From NCBI GenBank assembly GCA_963995505.1, contig OZ023184.1:1674001-1738000 (forward strand): DNA of 64,000 nt. The letters are read 5' to 3'. Under the pieces are notes generated by a model that was not told where the DNA came from, did not search any database, and was given only the letters and a program-made list of their open reading frames with translations. Shown here one piece after another: positions 24,101-35,227 of this stretch. The position numbers were made by a program, and so were the translations under genes. Each line of letters starts with the position of its first letter. Position 1 is the stretch's first letter. The stretch is from Hypericum androsaemum. Its lineage: Eukaryota > Streptophyta > Magnoliopsida > Malpighiales > Hypericaceae.

Positions 24101-25315
24101 GCATTTCTCAATGGAGAATTGGATGAAGAGATCTATATGGTCCAGCCAGAGGGCTACATCCAAAAAGGCAGCGAACATATGGTTTGCAAATTGAAACGAT
24201 CAATTTATGGCCTTAAGCAGTCTTCTAGACAATGGTATATTCGTTTTCATAATACGATCATGTCGTATGACTTTAAAATGATAGACGAAGATCATTGTGT
24301 CTATATTAAGCACTCAGGTAAAAAGTTTGTCATAATTACGTTATACGTTGATGACATTCTAATAGCTGGAAATGATATGGGATATCTAATCGAGCTCAAA
24401 GCTTGGTTTTCGTCCAACTTTGAAATGAAAGATATGGGAGAAGCTGATTATATACTCGGGGTTAAGATCACGAGGAATCGTTCGAAGAGGTTATTATCTC
24501 TTTCACAAGAGACCTATATCCGCAAAGTAGTAGAACGATTCAATTGTAATGATAGTAATCCCAAATATGTCCCAATTGTTAAAGGTCACCATCTCAGTAA
24601 AGACATGTGTCCTAAAACAGCTCAGCAGGAGAGGGATATGATGAAAATCCCTTATGCCAATGCGGTTGGTTGTCTCATATATGCAATGTTGTGTACAAGA
24701 CCAGATATTTGCTATGCTGTTGGGATAGCGAGCAGATACCAGTCTAATCCAGGTATTGCACATTGGAAAGCAGTCAAGGGAATCATGAAATACTTGAATA
24801 CGACTGCAGAATACTCACTGTGTTATCAAGGTCAAGACCTGAAATTGAGAGGTTACACCGATGCTGATTGGGGTGGTGATGTGGACGAGAAGAAATCCAC
24901 ATCTGGATTTGTCTTCTTGCTTGGCGGGGGTGCTATTTCATGGAGTAGCAAGAAACAGACGTGTGTCTCCCTATCAACTATGGAAGCTGAATATGTAGCT
25001 TCTGCAGCTGCTGTGCAAGAGGCAGTATGGTTGAAGAGATTCTTGAGCCATTTATTCCTAACCGACTCAAAAGAACCAGTGAGCTTATTTTGCGATAATC
25101 AAGCATCGATAGCTTTTGCTAAAGATCCTAGGTATCATAGCAGAGCAAAGCATATCGATATCAAATATCACTTTGTTAGGGATATGGTTGCGTGTAAGGA
25201 GGTGAGCATAAAACACATATCTACACAAGATATGGTCGCAGACCCAATGACAAAGGGTGTTGTTAGAGATGTGTTTGAGAAACATGTCAAATCCCTGGGT
25301 TTGCGAAAGTTTTAG
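21140..25315 (+). CDS. Copia gag-pol polyprotein, intact
   Basis: 1391 codons without a stop. Domains in order: gag of the UBN2 type (about 1-240), CCHC zinc knuckle (C267-x2-C-x4-H-x4-C280), aspartic protease with Asp314 in WVIDSGATDH, integrase with its HHCC zinc region (WHSRLSHIG ... CECCLEGK, about 450-500), integrase core (HSDICGP, FIDDYSR, RTDRGREY, GVAERRNRT), reverse transcriptase with the catalytic YVDD (D1071, D1072), and RNase H (TDADWGG, STMEAEY, DNQASIAF, SRAKHIDIKYHFVRD). Integrase precedes RT, as in Ty1/copia. gag and pol are in one frame, as in other plant copia elements such as Tnt1. All catalytic motifs I can check are present. The start was chosen because the matching ATG is conserved in element 1. 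Confidence 0.96.
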   Translation: MSIASKSIIAELNKDLKLNGDNYDNWSMKIQYVLEEQEVLETISKIMVEPETGNTSQHRRDLDAYTVWKKKNSTARLILLSAMMDDITRQFRMFENAKGLWDALKERFGKLSVSKLRALTIRFDTYKKRPDHSMKTHLRQMSNMISGLAEAGHVLSNEQQIQAVIRSLPSNWEHMKMTLTHADNVTTFDDMARHLELEEDRLLAIKVHPEAHVIGSSFRGSKRQMGRKSKGKKSWANKKKKAETSGINENNSGKKKQRKYNILKVKCFNCQQKGHFAKDCKEKKKVHLVHSYVSKLYVSSTILLTESHPMWVIDSGATDHVTKDRGTFVEFRRLPVGAKSIYVGNNARVNVNGIGTCSLSLREGRTLLLHDVLYAPEIRRNLISVSALMSLGFRWVFENNSVQLFLEHVFYGSGFKSDGFLIMNVDLCDLPDSSFSFATSSHTSQDDVVLWHSRLSHIGQDRLNRLAKAGLLGNLEKAILPTCECCLEGKLTRKPFGKGTRANDLLQLVHSDICGPMNVRARRGAYYFITFIDDYSRFGQIYLISHKSEAISCFKIFMNYAENQLDRKIKALRTDRGREYLSDKFNALCQEKGIEHQLSIPYTPQQNGVAERRNRTLLDMVRSMMAEANLPISFYGDALLTATYVLNRVPSKSVTTTPYEMWTGRKPDLSYLRPWGCASYVHTTSSTYGKLGPRGKKSIFIRYSEVSKGYVFVGELENGQVTEFESRDVTFLEKDFPKLGEVSHDLALCEVIEPESSGSLHPSGRIVEEENQVFSSPIDPEVHDPNDQHLSGSTIPISSGSMDFPPSGSTIPGYDEYMRDVYQNRENRRTKRPSIPRRRFEIEGAANAFLVSLRKYGGPSEILLAILQDEDEPTNISDALSSPEKNEWGKAMEEEMASMRKNQVWELADLPNGRRAIGNKWILKIKRKANGSIERYKARLVAQGFRQQEGVDYEETFAPVVRFTSIRIILAMVANLNLELHQMDVKTAFLNGELDEEIYMVQPEGYIQKGSEHMVCKLKRSIYGLKQSSRQWYIRFHNTIMSYDFKMIDEDHCVYIKHSGKKFVIITLYVDDILIAGNDMGYLIELKAWFSSNFEMKDMGEADYILGVKITRNRSKRLLSLSQETYIRKVVERFNCNDSNPKYVPIVKGHHLSKDMCPKTAQQERDMMKIPYANAVGCLIYAMLCTRPDICYAVGIASRYQSNPGIAHWKAVKGIMKYLNTTAEYSLCYQGQDLKLRGYTDADWGGDVDEKKSTSGFVFLLGGGAISWSSKKQTCVSLSTMEAEYVASAAAVQEAVWLKRFLSHLFLTDSKEPVSLFCDNQASIAFAKDPRYHSRAKHIDIKYHFVRDMVACKEVSIKHISTQDMVADPMTKGVVRDVFEKHVKSLGLRKF

Positions 25316-26376
25316 TGTTTTGTGCTCATATTGTAAAGAATTTGTTGTTCAATATAATGTTGTTTTCAGCAATACGTGTTGTGTGAATGTTATGTAGGGT
25401 AACATTTACTAATGCATGTCGGACAGAAAAGTAGCCCACTCACACGGGTGTTTACCTCAGTGGGAGTCATGAGTTGATTCTTGATTGAGATGAGGCATGT
25501 TTTAGAACATTCTTAAATATCGAGTGCCTGTTCTAAAACAAGAGTGCTGTCTTGCTTAACTACAAGAGCAGTCTTGTTAAAGCGCAAGATTATAAGTAAG
25601 CAATAGTTGCTACATTAAATGAGTTCTTGGAACTTATTGGATTATATGGGATCCAATGGTAAGATGTAAGTGGAACTTACCATAATTCTGTCTAGATAGC
25701 CTAGAGTAGTCTTTGTGTAGACTAAAGCTGTTGTTTGTAAACATCGAAGCTGATGCTCTAGTATGGTGTTATTTGCGAAAGACATGTGCTCCTTTAACAG
25801 GAAAGAATACCATAGCACATGAATAGTGTCATGTGTGCTCTTCGACCTATGGATGGGAAATCAATTTTATTATTTAGTGATTTCAGTTTCCCTGGTGTGA
25901 GACCAACTCCGAAAACTATGGTTTCCGGAACTCTACCCTTAAGATCCTAAATATATTTTGGAAATATGATTCAGTGCTGCTAGCTTGGAAAGTCTTTAAA
26001 GGGTCATGTTTGATTCGACCTGGCAAGGCTGACTGGAAAAGCAGGCTGGATCATGATGGAAAAAATATTGTTAAGGGAGAAGGTTCTTTATTGATCACAT
26101 TCGAATAGCTTCGTGGTTCACTGGTGCACCTATTGTATTGAGAGCAATACAATAGTGAACACGAATAGATTGTTTCAGAAATCACATGTGGAAACAAAGA
26201 ATGTGAGATGAGACCTAGGGTAAGGCATACTTTACGTAATGGAGATATCGAGATGCTATCATTCCAGTGGCCGAAATGTGCTCTTGAGTTTAGCTACGTG
26301 CACTCGATGTATGCTGGTCGCACGAAATATTTGCCTATTACGATAAGAGAAAACATTGAATATGTTCAATCATGTG
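25316..26376 (+). other. Conserved 3' noncoding region of copia element 2
   Basis: About 1.06 kb between the pol stop and the PPT. It is similar to the equivalent regions of element 1 (5812-6905) and the third element (60660-61545), with shared blocks such as catgtcggacagaaaagtag, ggtgtttacctcagtgggag and cgatgtatgctggtcgca. No long ORF is conserved, so an RNA-level role or shared descent is the likely explanation. Confidence 0.75.
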
Positions 26377-26388
26377 TGAGTGGGAGAT
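26377..26388 (+). promoter_or_regulatory. Polypurine tract
   Basis: gtgagtgggaga immediately upstream of the 3' LTR of element 2; primes plus-strand DNA synthesis in LTR retrotransposons. Confidence 0.88.
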
Positions 26389-26860
26389 TGTTGGAATTCC
26401 ACCTTGTCCACCCATGATTCTCCATTAGTGGAGAAGCCACTTATGAGTGCTTTGGCACATAAAATAATACACCACCATAGTAGTGGGATTGTAGGTGAAT
26501 CCTCTTCCTTTAAATGTGAGGAGGAAGAGGAGAAGTGGCAGAGGGGGAAGAAAATGAACGGACACACAAGAGAAGGATTGGGGATTAATACTTGATTAAT
26601 CCCTGAATTCTCGATTTATCTCCAAGGCAAATAGAGGTCGTGGAAATTGTTCTTGACTCCGACATACCGTGAGCAAGAACCGACCGGTGACAAGAATCCG
26701 TTACGCTCCTGTGGATAACTGCGCTACAACAAGTAAGTGTGTTTACATTTTAACGAATTCACTCGTGAATTTATTTAACGTTAATTTGATTCGATTTCTA
26801 GATTGTAATTTGTTATAATCCACGTTATATATATGCGTATGTAATATGTAGAAATCTTCA
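26389..26860 (+). repeat. 3' LTR of copia element 2
   Basis: 472 bp, identical by eye to the 5' LTR, followed directly by the second AATAT duplication. Confidence 0.96.
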
Positions 26861-26865
26861 AATAT

Positions 26866-28900
26866 ATTGAACCGATTCGTCTGAGGACGAATATGAATTT
26901 GCATACGTAAAAATCAGTTTGAATCTAAATTAATTTTTTAACGAATCAAATTAAATTTAGTGATCATCCCTAATTTGTTTATCGATTGTTCCAATAGCGA
27001 ACTTCTTAGGGTGGTCCCGTAGTTTCTGAGCAAGCCATAAATACTGGTAAAGCACTGTATCCGTAGTTACTGCGGTTAAACAGGCGCCACCGCGGGCCTC
27101 ATAACGGTCGCTTGGCTGGCTAAGTTGGTGGAAGTGATTAATGCCCAAACCTAGTGCAGGTGGTGGAGTACCAGAAAACAAATAACCCAAAAACTAGAGT
27201 ATTTCTATTATTCTAGAAAAAGGAAAAGCACGGCTCCAAAAAGAAAAAAAAATAAAAGGAGAAGCACTATGGATATTTTCTGTGATCCCCACATTTTAAT
27301 AACACTCCACGAACTTGCTTTATTAGCTTCTCGATTCCAAAAATTCAAGGATTTTCTAATTTTACAGTGGATATTTTAAGAATTGCTTTTTTATGACGTT
27401 CACAATCACTATGAAATTATAAAAGAAAACATAATTTTCGGTTGAAATTTCTTCTTTGAAGACCAACGTTACAAAGGGCGGCAGAATATCCCAGTGGTTC
27501 CATATGGCGCGTAATTTCAAAGATTACTTCGGGACATGACTAGATATAGTAAGTTCTAAATTCTAAAAAAAATATATAGTAAGGTCTGAGAACTATATAT
27601 TATAAAATCAGAAATAAATTATAAATAGAAATATGCACATATTTATAGTAATAAATTTTTTGATTGAAAACCCTCACTTTATAAGTATAATAAAATTATT
27701 CTCTCAGAATTATAAATTAAATATGAAAGTTTTATGTAAAATATATTTTTTAACAATGCAAGGACTAAAAATTAAGGGAATAACAAATTAGAGGCTGCTG
27801 AGAACAATATGCCTTTTGGGCTCATCTGTGGTCAGCTTGCAGCTTGATCACTACATACGCCCAGAATCAATCACCAATTTAAATAAGAATGTAAATATTA
27901 AAAATTAATAAAAAAAGTAACATAAAATAGCCTACGGCGTACATAAAGTTCAATACAATTGCCTAAGGTACTACCTAATTTTATTTTAAACTATATAAAT
28001 TATGGAAGGAAACTAGCGGATTGCATAAAAATAAATGCTCTTTTTTGGTCCCCTCCTTTTTAAGGAATATGATGCAAAATTGAATAATATATTAGCACGA
28101 TGTTGGTTGTAACACGGAAATAATATGACCACAAATTTGGGGCATTGGGGAAAATATTAATTTCTGCTCGTGGGGCGGGCTGGCTGGCTAGCTAGCGACC
28201 CATAAGAGGAAAATATATATAGATACATAAATGAGTGTGTGTATATATATACCAATAAAGGAGATCATACACACATTTAATATTTACCTTTTTCTGAAAA
28301 GAACAAATTGATGTTTTTATTTTTCCTAAACTATTTGATACTCATAAATCATAACTAATCCAAACTCTGAACTAAACAATCAGTGGGAGTTAGTCCGCGA
28401 TGTTAAAAAGATTTTTGTACAAGCCTAGTGAATGTAAAATAGATTAATTAGCAATAAAATTGTTACAATTTGGTTAAGAAGTTTCGAATTCGAATCATTA
28501 AAAATACGTTATCAAATATTTATTGAGATTGATTTGTCACTATTTAAATATTAGTCGGTAATTCCAACCAAAAATTTATTCGAAGTACTTGGATTAATCT
28601 GGAATTTGTGAGGGGGTTGGTTTGGGTTGGATTCCGGTTGGCATTTAATGCAAAAACCGAGACTACTTAATAGCGGTGGCCGGTGGGGCGACCTTGATGT
28701 TGCGATGTACCAATTTGTAATTTACCAAGTGGGAGAGTTAAGTAAGGAAGGAACAGTTGACCTTCTTCTTATTTTTTTTGCGTGTTCCGATTTTAAAAAC
28801 TCAAATCCGATCAGAGATTGAGATTTTTCTTACAAAGCTTTTTCCTAAAGTGAAAAAGATTACTACGAAGCACGTTGTTGGAAATCCCAAGGACAGAAGG
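26866..28900. other. Intergenic region, no supported gene
   Basis: AT-rich sequence. A 77-codon frame on the - strand (26957-27190) contains a coherent-looking stretch (GLGINHFHQLSQPSDRYE) in a GC-richer patch, but I could not place it in a family. The rest shows no motif or repeat structure. Confidence 0.4.
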
Positions 28901-29418
28901 AGGTGATGATGACACAACTAACCTAAACCTTCCGAAGAAGAGTTCGACTCTATTTAAAAGACGGTTTTTTTTAAAAATTTATTCTCTTCTGCTCAATAAA
29001 ACAGCTCACAAGCCCACTCACAGAATCTCTCTCTGTCTCTCTCCATCTGTCCTAATTTTATCCAGGTTAAAGCTTCTACCTCTTTGACTTGTCCTTCCTT
29101 TTGTTGTACCTGATGATCATTTCTATGGCCAAAGTTGTCCAAATTTTGACATGATGAAGGTTCTGGTGTAATTTTTTTTGTGCAGAGTGCCTGATGATTG
29201 CTGGGCCCCACAAAAAAAGTAGGGAGAAAGGGGCACTGGCTGATGATATTGGTACCCTTTTAGCTAAATCACATCTCTGAAGAGAAAAGCTGAGGTATTT
29301 CTTCTTCCAATTGTATTGTTAAAGTTTGTTCCTTTATTTAAATCCTTGCCTTGTGGTCAAGATTTGGCCTTTAATATGGTTTCCTTCATCTGGGTTTTCC
29401 TTTTAATTCCTCAGTGAT

Positions 29419-29517
29419 TTTTTTTAAGGGTAAATTTTTTACATTACGCTAGGGTTTGAACCTGGACCTCTTAGAAATAGTACACTCTTTGTGCCGCTAG
29501 ACTAAATGCACTTTGGT
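29419..29517 (-). mobile_element. tRNA-derived SINE upstream of the gar2-related gene
   Basis: On the - strand it has box A-like TAGTCTAGCGGCA and box B-like GGTTCAAACCC, then a tail ending TTTACCCTTAAAAAAA. It is flanked by a 13-bp duplication with one difference (attcctcagtgat at 29406-29418, attcctcaatgat at 29518-29530). Related copies are at about 36203 and 55826, with a possible one at about 53105. Confidence 0.75.
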
Positions 29518-30500
29518 ATTCCTCAATGATGTTGGGAGGTTAGATCTGAGTAGAGAGCAAATTAACAGGAAGAGAAGTGTTTTTGAGGTCTTAATTTTTG
29601 AATGGATTAATAATGTTGTTTAGTTGTTAGAAAAGTGATGGCTTCTACTAAATATCATATTGTTTCTGGGAAGCTTTCAGGGAATCTGAATTATTTTGTT
29701 GTCCTTTGGTTTACTACAGAAGACAGATAGGAACGAACTTCCATTTGGTTACTTTATGGTCTCTTGAAGATTTTCTTCTTTATTCATATATATTTTTTTT
29801 GTTTTCATCAAAAGAATAAATTTCTTTTTTTCCCTTTATTACGTCTTTGGGTCCCAATCATGGGGTCAGTGTTTGTTGGGAGCTTGAATTATGTGATCAG
29901 CTTTTGTTCTTTACTTCATATGTTTTTTTGCAATTTACATTATTTTTTATGGTTGAAACTGAGCTAGTGGCTGGCATCTTTTATGATTAGTTAATCTAAT
30001 AATTTGAATTGATGATTCTCTTTGCTTTCCTCCTTGAGTTGGAAAAAAAGATTGTCAGCCACCCTCATGATTCCTTTCGTGTATCCCTTTTTTTCTCTTG
30101 TAACTGAAGGCATATACTATGTAGAGATGGTTTCTTGCTGGTCGTATAGTTCTAACTGAAGGTAGAACTAGATCAAGCTAGCTGTTTTACCCTCTTTCCG
30201 TCCATGGCCGTGTCTCGTCTTCCTCATTTTTCGTGTTTTAAGAATGACTACCTTAGCCTTAGATCATAAATTCATATGGACATAATACCCTGTAGATTCT
30301 GCTTGTTGGTTTGTGTATCCAGCTGCATGTTACTGAGTCGTCCCTTTATATTTTCATCTGGCTTGTGTTTTCATTCTTGGATTTCATTTGTGTTTTTGGT
30401 TGAACCAGTTTGAGGCCGGTATCGTCGGAGGTGTAACTCTCAGAGCCCCAGTCTCTTTCCAAGCTCTAGAGTCTTCCTTCTGTCATAGTCTACGTGAACA

Positions 30501-32898
30501 ATGAAGCTCGGTATGCTCTCTTTCTTGAGCCTTGTCTCTAGCCAAAGTTATTAACTAATTGCTAATTTGGAAGGTCTGTGTTTCTTTGGTTCTTTTGTGC
30601 TGTTTAAGATATATCTTTAGTTTACTTCAAAAAGAACTTCAATTGCTGATGTACAAGGTTAAGGTCATTATACATTTTTCACCATTTATTGAATCTGTGA
30701 CGGGTGTAATATTTTACTTCTTTCTTATGCTCCTGCTCAGTTATGAGTTCCTGAACTTGTTACCAAGAGGATTTCGTCTTCTCAACTTTAACTATGGTAG
30801 CTGGTGTAACTTGCAGATAGCGGGCACGTAGTTTCCCCCGGATCCGCGGGGCATAATGCTGATAATAAACCAGATGAATATGATGATACTGCATTTGATT
30901 CGACGAAACTTAAGTTTCTGAAAGAGAATTATGATAAGGAGAACCAGAATGGACTGCAGAGTGATTTCACGGGAAGGAAAGTTGACAGTGATCAATTAGA
31001 GCATCAAGTTGATAATGTTGGTGGCTGGAATGAATCAGGACATGAACATGATCTTGGAAAATCTGATGATAGCGAGAAGGCTGTACGAGAATACGTGGGA
31101 GCGATGTCACCTTCTCACCCTTACGTAAAGCCTCAGTCGTTTGAGGATTCAGTTTTCTACGTGGACAAAAGTGTCATGGAGCGCGAGCTACCAGAGGTGG
31201 TTATATATAAGGAGAACACTTACCAGGTTGTCAAGGACATTTGCATTGATACTGGTGGAGATCCGAAGAGCTTGTGCATAATCCTGCCTCCTGAGAATCC
31301 CGATGTCCCGATCCCTGATGCATTCAAATCTCCAGTAGAGCAGACAGATCTCGGTCACTGTCCCCCTGATGATAAGGGATCTTCACAAGAGAATGATTCT
31401 CAAATTGATTCGAGCATTTCATCTAACGACAAAGCCTCACGACCACGGAGTGGGGATGGGAGAGGTGATAATAATGAGACGGGTGTAAATGTGTCGTCAA
31501 AAGATAACCTGTCGCTGAGAAATTTACTTTCAATGACACATTGGGGAACAGAGCTTTCTTGGCCCAAGTCTTCCATTGACGATGCAGAGCAGTCCAAACT
31601 GCAGTTCTTCCAGGTACTTTATTGGTTTTTTTTTGTTAAATCTCGGGTATTTAGAGTCGAGTATTGTCGGACCCTATTTAGGGTCAGCTCTCCCAATGGT
31701 GTGATTGATGTCATGTTTGATGTTACAAATATAGAAAGATTCTAACATGGAAATACAATAATGACAGTTAATGTGAGAGATTTGAGAGAATCAGATCGTG
31801 TCCTAATTATGGGAAGATGTGGTGACCAGATTTGGGGGAGATCTTGTGTCCAAATTAAGAGAGGATCTCGTGGGAGATTGTGTTTCCTAATCTAAAGAAA
31901 CTGGGTTTGTTAAACTAGCTTAGTAACAAATCATCTATAATTGTCTTAAGCACTTTGAATTCTCAGAGGTCGGGTGTAGAAAATGTTCGACCATTATCAA
32001 TTTGTAGGTGCGAAAGCAGGATGTAGCTGCCTAATTCGATGCCGGTTTTAACATCTCGAATTATTTGTAATGCAGAAAGCGAGAGAAGATTCGCTGCCAG
32101 AGATGGATTCTGTTCTCAGTAAGCCGCAAAGCGACAATGAAGAAGTCACCTTGGGTGAACCCGGGTTGGTCTCTGCAGCTGAAGGACCGGATCATGGCAT
32201 CGGGGGAGTAGGCTTGAAAGTTCCTTCAGTCAACTCTGGGGTTAGCGAACCAGATCACACAGCAGAAGAGTTGGAGATTGCGCGTCAGAAGATGGATACG
32301 GAGACTGCTGCTTTGGCTTCAGAAATCAAAGAGCTGAATGATCCTGTCAAGGGAGCCTCTCATCCTAATGAATTGACTACCAGTTCTTCTGACGAATTAG
32401 CCCGCCATAGCAAGATAGAGACTGGTAGCGTTGCTTTCGACTTAAACTCAACTTCTCCGATATCAAACTGTGAAACCGAGGAGGAACATCTTGAGCCACA
32501 AAATGCTTCCGGTCTTCAAATCGATGGTCCCAATACATCTTCAAGTCACCCTCGTTACAGCCAGGGGGAGACAAGCTTTTCCAATGCAGTCCCTTTCTCT
32601 GGTCTGATAACATATACCAGTCCCATCGCTTATTCAGGCAGCCTCTCACTTCGATCAGATAGCAGCACCACGAGCACCCGCTCCTTTGCCTTCCCAATGT
32701 AACTCCTCTCGCGAAATTCCATCTCCTCGACGCTCTTTCCATCGTCTTTGAACTTGTAGCTCACCTCTCATTATCATTCTTTCTTACAGACTCCAATCCG
32801 AATGGAATAACAGCCCGGTCAGAATGGCGAAAGCCGACCGGAAACATCTCAGCCGGCATAGGAGATGGAGGCATGGTCTTCTTTGCTGCAAATTCTGA
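30501..32898 (+). CDS. gar2-related acidic protein (four coding exons)
   Basis: Exons 30501-30510, 30817-31613, 32076-32698 and 32790-32898 (512 codons) join in phase with GT-AG introns. The first codons MKLD span the first intron. The protein is acidic and Ser/Asp/Glu-rich. A recognisable block is VFYVDKSVMERELPEVVIY (exon 2); later come LRNLLSMTHWG and VAFDLNS, and the end is Arg-rich with RRWRHGLLCCKF. This matches my memory of plant proteins annotated '18S pre-ribosomal assembly protein gar2-related' (Arabidopsis At2g03810 type); the name is historical and the molecular function is not established. There is no RNA-binding domain. Noncoding 5' exons probably start near 29000 (CT-rich leader, possible donor at about 29065) with the SINE inside the first intron. 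In-frame sense codons upstream of 31095 show that the ORF seen from 31095 is not the true start. Confidence 0.82.
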
Positions 32899-33060
32899 GT
32901 GAGTTTGTGGCTTGTCTATAGTTAAGGTGGAAAGATATAATACATAGGCTTCATGGTTATGTAGGTGTTTGTTTGTATTACATTTCCATGCTTCTAATTT
33001 TCAGATGTATCATTTGAATTTATATGATTTATTTATATTCCTCGTGCCTCTTATTTTACA
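32899..33060. other. 3' UTR/spacer of the gar2-related gene
   Basis: AT-rich sequence after the stop. Strings such as aatttatatgatttatttatattcc could serve as plant polyadenylation signals, but no unique site can be set. Confidence 0.4.
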
Positions 33061-33640
33061 GCTTTTGTGGCGATTTTTAATTTTTTTTTAGATTTTATTA
33101 ATTTCTCGTTCGTCACGAGGACGGATTGCGGTTTAGCCCCCTGTATTGCAAACTTCATGACCATGTATTACGCAGAATTGGAAGCAGATGGGCTGAGCTG
33201 GAATAATATTCATTTGCGAGAGGAATTTGGGAATTTTTTGTCCGAAAAAGGGGCCTGTGCTGGACTGGAGGAAAAGACGAACACTCGTTCTTGTCGTGTT
33301 GGATGGACTTGGTTGGAGGTAGAATGATCGGGAAGGTTTGGTTTGCTATTTATGCGGCAACGTTGTGGGAGATCTGGCTTCTACGGAACCGAATGATCTT
33401 TCAAAAAGAACGAAACAAATAGAAGTTTCTCATTCATACTATTATCCACCAAATTCAGGAATAGTTAAGGTGGTCGAACTCGGTGCACGAGTTCGCCGGT
33501 CAGGATATCATTTTGTATATCGAATGTTTATATGATTAGGTGATCATTGGGGGGCGTTTGTGCTCGCCCTGATTAGGTGATTCCTGATCCCTTGTACATT
33601 CCATTCAATATTAATATATACGTCAACTTATCAAAAATAT
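33061..33640 (+). mobile_element. Probable LINE 3' fragment
   Basis: The + frame from 33324 reads KVWFAIYAATLWEIWLLRNR, the Trp-rich segment common near the C-terminus of plant non-LTR reverse transcriptases (the W-x-IW-x-RN pattern). It ends soon after and is followed by cccttgtacattccattcaa, a tail-like sequence I associate with such elements. Neighbouring frames are disrupted. No target-site duplication was identified. Confidence 0.45.
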
Positions 33641-35020
33641 ATATTCTTTGCAATGCACCGCATAATTAGCAATATATAATAATGTTGTACGTACAAAAAA
33701 TACACTGCAATCCAGTAATTGACATAACCATACTCTTTGACAAAGAATAAGAAACATATAGTATTATAATTTGTAATAATATAAGAAAAAGATATTTGAA
33801 GTCATTAAAATAATAAAAATTAAATAAATTTAGCATGCTTTCTTGTAATGCAATTCATTTCATGGTCAACCCCTAACCTAAATGCAAAATAAAGTTTTAG
33901 TTTTTGTGTCAACTCTGTAACTATAAAACTAGCCAATAAGTCTTTGGCTTCCCACATAAACTTAAAAGGTTAATATGCCCTCCCGCATGGGAGATCGATG
34001 TGCGTACCAGTTAAACTCGATGAAGAATTTTTCTAACCATGCAAAATTACAACCATTTGGAAAATTATTCTAATTTTTTAGGATAGTCTTTGTATTTTAA
34101 TATTTCAGAGCTGTTTATTTTTTAAGGGATTGATTAATGGTTTATTCGTTTGAAGAAACTAATTAGTAGTTAATAGATTTAGTGGTTTGGGTACTTAGTA
34201 TGCCTAATCTACAAATCTAGTAGAGTTTAACTGCAAGTTTAGGGTTCCACGGTTGATATTAAGAATTGAATAATGAGAATATTGATTTTAGTCATGATTT
34301 TAATATAATCTTCTTATTCTTTTCTCTAAGTCAATTCACAAACTTATTCTTACAATGGTTGTCCCATGATCAAAATCCAAACAAAAATAAAATAAATGTG
34401 TTATTAACCACAATATTTGGAGAAGCCAATCTAAAATCAAAAAATGTAATTTGGTAAGCCAAATACATACCCTCTTATGGCCAGTGGAATGCATGAACTA
34501 ATTAACCAGTGAGACCCTCCAACATATATTTAATTATAATGGACTCTGAGGAAGAGCCTGGTGAGGATGAGATAGCCAAAATCATGCATTTTTTCTCCAT
34601 TTAGGAAAATATATAAAGACAAACCAAACCAACAACTCGGTGTTTTTCTTTTGCATGTAATTAATTATTTCAATTCTTTCATTCTCATGAGATACTGTTG
34701 GCTTTTACATTGGGGTTGATGTAGGGATATCTTGAAGTGAAGAGCAGACAAAACCATGACCTAAGGTGGTTTGCAATGGACTAACAAATAAGATTTCAAC
34801 GGATCTTACCTCATTTTTCAAGATTTAATGGGTCAACTTCTATCTTTTGTAAAAATAGAAAAATATTACTTAGAAAAAAAACAAAGCCACCATCTAGAGT
34901 CTGATATTTAGGTCAAACTGCCTAAATTTTTTTTAAAAAAGGAGGTGGGTAGTGGGGCCCCACAGCATTAGGTGACAAACAAACCCAAGCCAAATTGTGT
35001 GAACTTGTGCAGCCCTTCCT
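33641..35020. other. Intergenic region upstream of the GOLVEN-like gene
   Basis: AT-rich sequence with no coding region I can support; it likely includes distal promoter sequence of the peptide gene at 35228. Confidence 0.45.
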
Positions 35021-35030
35021 AAAAAGCAAG

Positions 35031-35038
35031 TATAAATA
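35031..35038 (+). promoter_or_regulatory. TATA box of the GOLVEN/RGF-like gene
   Basis: tataaata in agtataaataca, followed by a CT-repeat leader (35097-35116) typical of plant 5' UTRs. The ATG is about 190 bp downstream, giving a leader of roughly 160 nt. Confidence 0.6.
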
Positions 35039-35227
35039 CAGGCTTCCCAATGGTCCTTTCATTTTGGAACTCTTGATTTTGTGCTTTGTGTATGTTCCCT
35101 CTCTCTCTCTCTCTCTCCCCACTAGTGCTCTTTCTTGGTTGGTTCTCCTTGTTATCTCTTCCATTATATAAGGACTTTGCTTGAAAGAAACAAAACCTCA
35201 CTCTTTAGGGCAAAACTTGTACCAGTT

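Larger units (their letters stand above)
18252..26860 (+). mobile_element. Intact Ty1/copia LTR retrotransposon (element 2)
   Basis: 8.6-kb element with 472-bp LTRs (18252-18723, 26389-26860) that read identically by eye, TG...CA ends, perfect 5-bp duplication AATAT (18247-18251, 26861-26865), PBS, PPT and an uninterrupted 1391-codon gag-pol. This is what a very recent, potentially mobile insertion looks like. The internal region also has a 2.4-kb leader with a 180-bp tandem duplication and an extra ORF, and a 1.07-kb 3' noncoding region. Domain order (integrase before RT) is copia. The pol sequence resembles the TNT1-like group, but the lineage is not certain. Confidence 0.97.

Noticed and set aside
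31095..31745. A stand-alone ORF starting at 31095
   Set aside because: The frame is open upstream to the acceptor at 30816 and joins an ATG at 30501; codons after 31613 are intron. It is an internal part of the gar2-related gene.
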